Shown here: piece after piece, positions 1 through 7,019 of the stretch
Layout of the letters: each line of letters opens with the position of its first letter
Numbering within the stretch: the first letter of the stretch is position 1
Position numbers and translations under genes: made by a program
Source of the DNA: Asticcacaulis excentricus CB 48
GTDB taxonomy: Bacteria > Pseudomonadota > Alphaproteobacteria > Caulobacterales > Caulobacteraceae
Reading direction: 5' to 3'
Assembly (NCBI RefSeq): GCF_000175215.2
Contig: NC_014818.1
Location: 124,001-188,000 of the forward strand
DNA: 64,000 nucleotides
Notes under the pieces: model-generated
What the model was told of the DNA's origin: nothing
What the model saw: only the letters and a program-made list of their open reading frames with translations
The model's database searches: none

Positions 1-669
1 GGCACAGAGTCCAATGGTGGGTTCCGTAACATAACCATTACGAACTGCGTATTCGATAAATGTCGCGGGCTGGCGCTGGAAACGGTGGATGGGGCACGTC
101 TGGAAGACATAACGATCAGCAATATTACTATGCGTGACGTCACGACCTCGCCGGTCTTCCTCAGACTGGGACGTCGCATGCGCGGACCGGCCTCGCTCTC
201 TGTGGGCACGTTGCGCCGCGTCCTCATCACCAACATCACTTCATCAGGTGCCAACAGGATGCCGTCGATCATCGCGGGCATTGAAGGGCACCCGGTGGAA
301 GACGTTCAGATCAGTCAATGCCATTTTGAACAAGAGGGTGGTGGCGACGAAGCGCTCGCGTCGATCATACCGCTGCAAAACGAGGCTGGCTATCCAGAGC
401 CCACCATGTTCGGGCATTTGCCAGCGCATGGTTTTTTTGTACGCCATGCGCGGAACCTGGTTTTCAGCAACCTCTCTTTTGATCTCCAGACTTCAGACGC
501 CAGGCCCGCGTTCTGGATGCAAAATGTTGAGGGTGTGCACCTGAATGCGCTGCGACTTCCTGATCAGGAAACCAGGTTCGTCCTGAACAATGTTACTGAT
601 TTTGCAACAACAGGCAGCCTCACTGTTCCGGAGAAACGTCTGCGAAAGGTGGAACATGCGCACTTCTGA
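1..669 (+). CDS. GH28 polygalacturonase-like enzyme, C-terminal part
   Basis: The frame is open from the first base of the window, so the gene begins upstream and only the last 222 codons are present. The visible part is a right-handed beta-helix: it opens with a GTESNGGFRN-type strand typical of glycoside hydrolase family 28, continues with repeated short 'ITISNIT' and 'VLITNIT' rungs, and contains the YPEP-MFG-LPAHGFFVRH stretch common in bacterial GH28 exo-enzymes. Such proteins cleave galacturonic-acid or rhamnogalacturonan linkages of pectin, normally in the periplasm or outside the cell. The catalytic aspartates and the signal peptide would lie in the missing part. The next gene starts about 50 bases downstream on the same strand, so the two may be co-transcribed. 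The family call is fairly secure; the exact substrate is not. Confidence 0.8.
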   Translation, partial: GTESNGGFRNITITNCVFDKCRGLALETVDGARLEDITISNITMRDVTTSPVFLRLGRRMRGPASLSVGTLRRVLITNITSSGANRMPSIIAGIEGHPVEDVQISQCHFEQEGGGDEALASIIPLQNEAGYPEPTMFGHLPAHGFFVRHARNLVFSNLSFDLQTSDARPAFWMQNVEGVHLNALRLPDQETRFVLNNVTDFATTGSLTVPEKRLRKVEHAHF

Positions 670-718
670 CCGCCCCGCAAGCCTTGAGCAAAACAGCCTA
701 ATCCAACAGGAAACGCGT

Positions 719-1552
719 ATGTTCATCCTCCGTAAATTGGTGGGTTTGTCAGCCTTGATTTTTGCCTGTGCGGGCGGCGTAAGCCTTACAGGCATTACAG
801 TCGCTGTGGCGGCGACGGCGTCAGACGGCCTGAAGCCCGGAGAGGTCTTCAGTGATTGCGCCGACGTATGCCCGCAAATGGTCGTGATCCCGGCCGGTCG
901 GTTTACGCGCGAGGCTCCCAAAGGCGATAAAAAACCGGCGATCACAGAGGTTGAGATAAAGGCGCTGGCGGTTGGGCGCTTTGAAGTTACTTTCCGCGAA
1001 TATGATGCGTGCGTGGCCGCCAAAGCCTGCACACGGATCAGTGATCTGGGGTGGGGACGAGACAGACGTCCGGTTATTAATATCTCGTGGAATGATGCGC
1101 AGACCTATGTCCGCTGGTTGAGCACCAAGACAGGTCAAACCTATCGGCTGCTTAGCGACGCAGAATGGGAGTATGCAGCGCGTGCCGGTCAAGCCGCTTC
1201 CTCTAAGTCAGCTAAAGATTTGGATGCCACCCAGGCGGTATTTGCACCACGTGAGAGGACGGAGCCAGTGGGGACGCGGCCGGCAAATGGCTTTGGGCTC
1301 TACGACATGTTCGGCAACGCTCTGGAATGGGTAGAGGATTGCTGGAGCGAGGCCGATGCGGCCCCCGAAAAGGATGGGATGTCACTCAGCTCAGCTGACT
1401 GTCGGCAACGCGTCCTGCGGGGTGGATCTTGGGTCTATGGGGCGGCGTTTCTTCGGCCAAACGCACGCTTTAAGGATCGCACCTCAGCGATTAACTTCGA
1501 TCAGGGAATTCGAATCGCTCGCGAGTTAAGTCGAAATGGTCATACCAATTGA
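719..1552 (+). CDS. Exported SUMF1/FGE-fold protein without the active-site cysteines
   Basis: This 277-residue protein has an N-terminal hydrophobic segment ending in AVAA (Sec signal peptide), followed by a formylglycine-generating-enzyme (SUMF1) fold. Visible landmarks are PQMVVIPAGRF, VTFREYDACV, RPVINISWNDA, RLLSDAEWEYAAR, NGFGLYDMFGNALEWVED and RVLRGGSW. I chose ATG 719 because an AGGAAA ribosome site lies 7 bases before it and the signal peptide begins there; the frame stays open further upstream inside the GH28 gene. True formylglycine-generating enzymes carry two cysteines shortly after the GGSW/GGSY motif, and here that stretch (VYGAAFLRPNARF) has none. The usual GFR ending is GIR. 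It therefore probably does not mature sulfatases, and no sulfatase gene is in the window. Its role in the polysaccharide locus is unknown. Confidence 0.8.
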   Translation: MFILRKLVGLSALIFACAGGVSLTGITVAVAATASDGLKPGEVFSDCADVCPQMVVIPAGRFTREAPKGDKKPAITEVEIKALAVGRFEVTFREYDACVAAKACTRISDLGWGRDRRPVINISWNDAQTYVRWLSTKTGQTYRLLSDAEWEYAARAGQAASSKSAKDLDATQAVFAPRERTEPVGTRPANGFGLYDMFGNALEWVEDCWSEADAAPEKDGMSLSSADCRQRVLRGGSWVYGAAFLRPNARFKDRTSAINFDQGIRIARELSRNGHTN

Positions 1553-1612
1553 CCTGTGAAATGCTGTTTTATAAAGCATTTCGTGTTTTTTTGGTCACAT
1601 TTTGCGTAAAAT

Positions 1613-1624
1613 TTGTCAGGCCAA
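1613..1624 (+). promoter_or_regulatory. GntR-type operator upstream of TonB receptor 1
   Basis: TTGTCAGGCCAA, flanked by AAAT and AATTT, matches the locus palindrome TTGRYNNRYCAA at all but one defined position. It lies in the 497-base gap before the receptor gene at 2050. A one-mismatch variant with a 3-base centre (AAATGGTCATACCAATT) covers 1534-1550 at the 3' end of the SUMF1 gene, and a half-site AAATTGGT lies near 1654. The TTGTCA half could serve as a -35 hexamer. I see nothing else definite in this gap. Confidence 0.5.
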
Positions 1625-2049
1625 AATTTCGACCTCGGTTCAATAAATAAAACAAATTGGTTTAATTTTATGGGGTTGCGAGTTTTGCAGCGTCTTGGGC
1701 CTCTACTGCGAGGCGTGTTTTTGGAATAAAAATTCTATTACTAGAATTTCGCGGAATTGACATTCCGTAACCGTGATCTTACCCTTCCCGAAGTCTCAGG
1801 AAGTGGCAAGAAAACAGATAGCAACTCTCCTTAGGCCAGAACAAACGGGCATACGCCCAAACCCAGGAAAAAGATTTCAAGCTCATTTCGGGTCCGCGAC
1901 GCCGCTCGCAAGCGTCGATCGGATAGGGCCCCCCAGAGGTTAGGTGTCAGTGCACCCACCTGCGAGGGATAGGCAAAGAGGCTTAACGGCCTCCGGGATT
2001 AGCCGAGGCATCATCTTCCGGGTAAGGGCGGTTACAGGAGGAAAGTAGA

Positions 2050-5000
2050 ATGAATAAGGGCGCAAAACTCGGGGGAACTGGTTTCCGGTCGGCGCTATTA
2101 GGCGCAACCGTCCTGATGAGCATGGGCGCAACGGCTTATGCGCAGGACGCGAAGCCGGCGGCCGGCGGCGATGTTACCGAAGTCGTTGTCACAGGCTTTA
2201 AGCGCAGTGTCGCCGACGCCGTGCGCGCGAAGCGCAACAGTATTGAAATCAGCGATGGTATTTCCTCGGACGGCCTCGGACGGTTCCCGGACCTGAACGT
2301 GGGTGAAGCCCTGCAACGTATTCCGGGCATTCAGATCAACCGTGAATCCGAAGGGCGGAACGCTAATATCGGTCTTCGTGGTATGCCGGGCTATTACGCA
2401 CGTACGACCCTGAATGGTCAGGCATTCGCTGACCCGCCCTATCTGGAAACGACCGGTGGCGCCGACGGCACACCGATGGGTGCATTCAACTCCGATATTT
2501 TCTCTGCCTTCTCTGTCCAGAAGTCCCCGATGGCCAACAGCCAGTCGGGCGGCCTTTCGGGCAATATTGATATGCAGATCGCCCCGGCCCTGTCACGCAA
2601 AGACGGCGGCTTTGTGAAGGGCTCTTATGAGCGTAACTCGCTCGGTGGCCTAGGTGCCCCGTCAGCGACCTTCGGTTACAACAAGCACATCAACAGCGAC
2701 TTTGCGGTCTTTGGTGTTCTGGCGATCCGCAAGGAAAACTTCCGTCGTGATACCCTGCGCTTTAACGGTTACAGCCGTTTGGGTCTGCTGAACTCTGGCC
2801 TGACCAAGCAGCAGTTTGCTGATAAGTATGGTGCCTATTACTCGTCTTCGGCAACGACCTGCGCCACCGATCAGACCTGTGGTCTGTCGGCCGTTCTGGG
2901 GACAAGTGGCTACACCGCTCCGTCTAACGTCGGTTCACTGGCGCAAGGTGGGGTCTGGTCGCTGGGCCTGATGCGTCAATATACGCGTATGAACGTGGGA
3001 ACGCTGATCACCGGTTCGGGTGGCGCGGAATGGCGCGTCAACGAAAACCTGAAAATGGGTGTCGTCGGCTATTACAGCGAGCGCGACCTGCCCGATACAG
3101 TGCAATACTGGCAATTGAACGAGCCCTACATGCTGAGCGCTACGGCTACCAGCAGTTCGACACCCTATTCCATCGTTACGGGTCTAAGTACCCCTGTAGT
3201 CATGAGCAATGGCTATGCGGTGATGGAAAAAACGCAGGTGACGAACTTCGATGCCAAGGCCTCAACGCGTATGTTCTCGCAGCGTCAGGCCGCGGAAGGT
3301 ATCGTAGCCAATGCCGATTGGACCAACGAAAAGTGGAAGCTCTCAACGGTTCTGACTCTTACCAAGTCGTCTAACCGCTCGCTGGAAACCGAAGCTGACC
3401 TGAGAACCATTGGGAACACAGCTGCGGGCGGGGCGAACACCCTGACACGCACTCTCAATACGGGTTTTGGCGAGCTCGATGGCTATTCGCAGGTGGTCTC
3501 CCCGCAGCCTCAGAATGCCATCTTTGCGATGCCCTTCTATGACGCGACTTCGACCGCCTATCAGGCGGGTTATTGGAACTGGCGTCCGAGCGCGCCTACG
3601 GATCTGTTCTCAGCCGACAGCCGTTATATCCTCCACGTTGCCGGTACGCACCGCTATGCGGACAAGACGGTCGAATCTTTGCAGTTCGATGTGGATCGTA
3701 CGCTCGATTTCGGCCCGCTTTCGAGCGTAGCGGCCGGCGTGCGTAAGGAGAAGAACACCTATAAGATGTCGGGTGTGCGCAACATGGTTTATGGGATTCA
3801 ATCCCAGAACGTGACGTCTTCCATGCTTATCAAGTCGCCTTCAGCCGATGACTTTATGGAAGGCAATGCCAGCATCAACAGCAACTGGTACGTGATTGAC
3901 CCGAAACCGTTCCTGTCAGCCATCACTCCAGTCACGCGTTATGCAAACGGTGGCTTGTCCGAACTTGGGTTTAATATCTTCTACGCCGACGGCGGCTTCA
4001 GCGGCAGCAACTTCGAAATCACCAATGAGCTGCTGGAGGCCTATTTCCAGGCGAAGTTTGACACCGAAGTGCTGGGCCGTCGCCTGCGCGGAAACATCGG
4101 CGTGCGCAGCGAAACCACAGACTATACGGCTCAAACGCTTGACCGTACAGCGCGTGTGACCAGCAATGGTGGTGTCGGTGCCCTGGCTGACTACACCTGG
4201 AACACCTATAAGAGCAGCTACGACCACCTCCTGCCGTCGGCGATTGCGGTCTATGACGTGCGTGATGACATGGTCGTGCGTGCGGCATACTACAAGACCT
4301 ACGTCCGTCCTGATCCGCGCACCAGCAGCCCGGTTCAGACCTACTCCTACTCGACGAATAGTCTTTCGACGTCCACCAACATTATTACTGATGTGACGGT
4401 GAGCTTTGCTGGCAATCGTCTGAAGCCTTACACAGCGGACTCGTGGGATCTGTCTTGGGAATGGTATAACCGCCCGAATGGTCTGATCTCGATCGCCTAC
4501 TTCCGTAAAAAGCTGTCCAACCGTATTGCCAATATTGCGGATCTGTCGATCCTCTGTCCGGCAGACGGCGGCGGCTGGGGCTATGGGCCTCTGAGCTGGG
4601 ACGGCACCTATTGTAACGCTACGGGTGCTACGACCACGACGAATGGGGTGACGACGAGCTACCATGTGATCGGATCGGGTCAGTACAATATCTCGTCCCC
4701 CACCTATGTCAGTGGTCTCGAGCTGAACATCCAGCAAAACTTCGATTTCCTTCCCGGCTTCTGGAAGAACTTCGGGGGCTCTGTGAACTATGCCTTTACC
4801 CAGGCCAAGCAGAGAGGCACAGGCGCGGCGGCAGTGCCGTTCCCGGGCATTTCGAAATTCAATTATAATGCGATCCTCTACTATGAGACGCCGAAATTTG
4901 GGGTGCGCGCGGTTTACAACTGGCGTTCGGAGTACAATCTCGACGGTCAGGGCACCTATTACGGCGCTGCCCGTAACGCGGCGGCCCGTGGCCAGCTCGA

Positions 5001-5163
5001 CATGTCGGCGTCCTACAATGTCAGCGATAGCATAACGGTGTCTCTGGATGCGTACAACCTGACCAATTCCTACCGTAAGGAATATCAGGGTGACGAACGG
5101 ATGATCCGTCAGATCGACTATGATGGCCGCACGATTACGGCAACCGTGCGTGCGACCTTTTAG
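2050..5163 (+). CDS. TonB-dependent receptor 1
   Basis: A 1037-residue outer-membrane receptor. It has a signal peptide ending ATAYAQ, a TonB-box-like TEVVVTGFKRS segment at about residues 41-52, a plug domain (LNVGEALQRIPGIQINRE, then IGLRGMP and TTLNGQ) and a long beta-barrel ending in a terminal phenylalanine (RATF), as required for outer-membrane insertion. Such receptors import oligosaccharides in a TonB-energised manner. An AGGAGG ribosome site 7 bases before ATG 2050 fixes the start. It is a clear paralogue of the receptor at 20572, sharing the DGISSDGLGRFPDLNVGEAL plug segment and the SWDGxxCNAT-like barrel region. A strong terminator follows, so it is the end of its transcript. A candidate FCD-GntR operator lies upstream at 1613. 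The substrate is inferred from neighbours: fucose-, xylose-, galactose- and arabinose-bearing oligosaccharides. Confidence 0.95.
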   Translation: MNKGAKLGGTGFRSALLGATVLMSMGATAYAQDAKPAAGGDVTEVVVTGFKRSVADAVRAKRNSIEISDGISSDGLGRFPDLNVGEALQRIPGIQINRESEGRNANIGLRGMPGYYARTTLNGQAFADPPYLETTGGADGTPMGAFNSDIFSAFSVQKSPMANSQSGGLSGNIDMQIAPALSRKDGGFVKGSYERNSLGGLGAPSATFGYNKHINSDFAVFGVLAIRKENFRRDTLRFNGYSRLGLLNSGLTKQQFADKYGAYYSSSATTCATDQTCGLSAVLGTSGYTAPSNVGSLAQGGVWSLGLMRQYTRMNVGTLITGSGGAEWRVNENLKMGVVGYYSERDLPDTVQYWQLNEPYMLSATATSSSTPYSIVTGLSTPVVMSNGYAVMEKTQVTNFDAKASTRMFSQRQAAEGIVANADWTNEKWKLSTVLTLTKSSNRSLETEADLRTIGNTAAGGANTLTRTLNTGFGELDGYSQVVSPQPQNAIFAMPFYDATSTAYQAGYWNWRPSAPTDLFSADSRYILHVAGTHRYADKTVESLQFDVDRTLDFGPLSSVAAGVRKEKNTYKMSGVRNMVYGIQSQNVTSSMLIKSPSADDFMEGNASINSNWYVIDPKPFLSAITPVTRYANGGLSELGFNIFYADGGFSGSNFEITNELLEAYFQAKFDTEVLGRRLRGNIGVRSETTDYTAQTLDRTARVTSNGGVGALADYTWNTYKSSYDHLLPSAIAVYDVRDDMVVRAAYYKTYVRPDPRTSSPVQTYSYSTNSLSTSTNIITDVTVSFAGNRLKPYTADSWDLSWEWYNRPNGLISIAYFRKKLSNRIANIADLSILCPADGGGWGYGPLSWDGTYCNATGATTTTNGVTTSYHVIGSGQYNISSPTYVSGLELNIQQNFDFLPGFWKNFGGSVNYAFTQAKQRGTGAAAVPFPGISKFNYNAILYYETPKFGVRAVYNWRSEYNLDGQGTYYGAARNAAARGQLDMSASYNVSDSITVSLDAYNLTNSYRKEYQGDERMIRQIDYDGRTITATVRATF

Positions 5164-5203
5164 GTCCACTCCACTCCTATAGGTGCAATTCTAACTGACT
5201 GTG

Positions 5204-5236
5204 AGCAGTGTGGTCGTCGGCCACACTGCTTTTTTT
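5204..5236 (+). terminator. Rho-independent terminator after TonB receptor 1
   Basis: A perfect 10-bp stem, AGCAGTGTGG / CCACACTGCT, with a 7-base loop is followed at once by a run of seven T. It separates the receptor from the GH29 gene, which therefore needs its own promoter in 5237-5346. Confidence 0.92.
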
Positions 5237-5346
5237 ATGCTGAATGGACATGGGTCGTTCGAGTTCGGGCTTGTCAAAAAAAGTCCTACAAATTAAAGTT
5301 TGAATATAACAAGCCATTTTCCATATAAAACAAACGGAGCGATGCC

Positions 5347-6990
5347 ATGAAGATGACGAAACGCGAGTGGTTCCGTGGTAGCGCCGGTCTGGCGCTGGCA
5401 TCGGCCATGCCCGCCGGTGCGGCGGAGCTCGTCGAGCCGGGCTTTGACACCCTTGCCGACGGGCCGTTCAAGCCGCAATGGACGTCGTTGGAAAGCCAGT
5501 ATCAGGTGCCGGACTGGTTCCGTGACGCCAAGTTTGGCATCTGGGCGCACTGGGGGCCACAGTGTGTGCCGGAAGCAGGCGACTGGTACGCGCGCGAAAT
5601 GTACCTGCAGGGCAGTGGGTCTTATAAGCACTTCGTCAAGACCTATGGTCACCCGGCGGATACGGGCTTTATGGACCTTCTGCCGCGATGGAAGGCGGAA
5701 AACTGGAACCCCGATGAGTTGCTTGATCTATATGTCAGCGCCGGCGCCAAATACTTCATGTCTATGGCCAACCACCACGACAATTTCGACATGTACGCTT
5801 CGCGTTTCCACGACTGGAACTCAACGCGTATTGGCCCGCGCAAGGATATTGTCGGCATTTGGGAAAAGGCGGCGCGTAAGCGGGGCTTGCGCTTTGGTGT
5901 CTCTAACCACTCGGCCCACGCCTGGCACTGGTTCCAGACGGCCTATGGCTACGACGCCGAAGGCCCACGTCGCGGCGAACGCTATGATGCTTACAAGCTC
6001 AATAAGCTGGATGGTAAGGGCAAGTGGTGGGAAGGCCTTGATCCGCAAGAGCTTTATGGAGGAGCGGTTATGCCGCTCCCCGATGGCTTCGACAGCATCT
6101 CAACTGCCAATGCCTGGCACGAACTGAACGACCGGGTGTGGGATGAAAAGCCGCCGCTGCGCAATCCGGCCTTTACGCGCCAATGGTATCTGCGGTGCAA
6201 GGACCTGATCGATAGCTATCGTCCGGATATGGTCTATTTCGACAATTTCGACCTGCCTTTGGGGCAGGCCGGGCTTGATATCACCGCGCACTTCTACAAT
6301 GCCTCCGCCAAATGGAATGGCGGCAAGGTCGAGGCCGTCGTCAACATGAAGCCGCACGGCCCCTTTAATGGCGGTATCGTCGCCGATGTCGAACGGGGCT
6401 CGAAGTCCGGTATCGACGCGCGGCCGTGGCAGACCTGCACCTGCATCGGGCAGTGGCACTATAACCGCCGCCTGTATGACGAAAAGAAGTACCGCCCGGC
6501 CGCCGACGTCATCCATCGCCTGTGTGATATCGTTTCCAAGAACGGCAATCTGCTGCTGAGCGTGCCGGTGCGCCCGGACGGCACGATTGACTCCGAGGAA
6601 CGCAAGATCGTCGAGGGTATTGGCTCTTGGATGTCGCGCTTCTCTGACTCCATCTATGGCACGCGCCCGTGGCAGGTCTTTGGCGAAGGCCCGACCCAGG
6701 TTGGCGCGGGCATGTTCGGCGAAAGCTCACAAAAACCGTTTACCGCCGAAGACCTGCGCTTTACGACCAAAGGCAAGGCCCTCTATGCGATCACGCTGGG
6801 CCGTCCGGCGCAGACGGTCACTATCCGCTCGCTCCAAGGGCGCGATCAGAAGCGTGTCAAGCGGGTGGAGGTCGTGGGCAGCCGCGATCCACTGACCTTC
6901 CGTCAAAGCGCTGACGGTCTGGTCATCGACATCCCGGCGGCGGCCAGCCATGAGTTTGGTGTGGCCCTCAAAATCTACGGCGTGGTTTGA
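5347..6990 (+). CDS. GH29 alpha-L-fucosidase
   Basis: A 547-residue exported enzyme that releases alpha-linked L-fucose. The N-terminus (KREWFRGSAGLALASAMPAGAA) is an export signal. GH29 landmarks follow in order: FGIWAHWGPQ, KYFMSMANHHDNFDMY, RFGVSNHSAHAW, MVYFDNFDLP (aspartate near residue 298, the likely nucleophile) and GNLLLSVPVRPDGTI. The length fits the family. ATG 5347 is preceded by a modest GGAGCG ribosome site; ATG 5353 is a possible alternative. It lies between two terminators and is convergent with the GH31 gene, so it is probably monocistronic. No copy of the locus palindrome is seen in its upstream gap. Together with the GH95 enzyme at 25242 it gives the locus two unrelated fucosidases, which usually act on different linkages or acceptors. 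Confidence 0.93.
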   Translation: MKMTKREWFRGSAGLALASAMPAGAAELVEPGFDTLADGPFKPQWTSLESQYQVPDWFRDAKFGIWAHWGPQCVPEAGDWYAREMYLQGSGSYKHFVKTYGHPADTGFMDLLPRWKAENWNPDELLDLYVSAGAKYFMSMANHHDNFDMYASRFHDWNSTRIGPRKDIVGIWEKAARKRGLRFGVSNHSAHAWHWFQTAYGYDAEGPRRGERYDAYKLNKLDGKGKWWEGLDPQELYGGAVMPLPDGFDSISTANAWHELNDRVWDEKPPLRNPAFTRQWYLRCKDLIDSYRPDMVYFDNFDLPLGQAGLDITAHFYNASAKWNGGKVEAVVNMKPHGPFNGGIVADVERGSKSGIDARPWQTCTCIGQWHYNRRLYDEKKYRPAADVIHRLCDIVSKNGNLLLSVPVRPDGTIDSEERKIVEGIGSWMSRFSDSIYGTRPWQVFGEGPTQVGAGMFGESSQKPFTAEDLRFTTKGKALYAITLGRPAQTVTIRSLQGRDQKRVKRVEVVGSRDPLTFRQSADGLVIDIPAAASHEFGVALKIYGVV

Positions 6991-6993
6991 TAA

Positions 6994-7017
6994 GAAAGGG
7001 GGCATGTGCCCCCTTTC
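6994..7017. terminator. Bidirectional terminator between GH29 and GH31
   Basis: A perfect 10-bp stem GAAAGGGGGC / GCCCCCTTTC with loop ATGT sits between two convergent genes. A short T-rich tail follows on the plus side. It can stop transcripts from both sides. Confidence 0.8.
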
Positions 7018-7019
7018 GT

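Noticed and set aside
1534..1550. AAATGGTCATACCAATT as a regulatory site
   Set aside because: It is close to the locus palindrome but has a 3-base centre, and it lies over the stop codon of the SUMF1-like gene rather than in a promoter. It is mentioned as a variant but not listed as an operator.
719..1552. Sulfatase-maturating formylglycine-generating enzyme
   Set aside because: The fold matches but the catalytic cysteines are absent and there is no sulfatase nearby.
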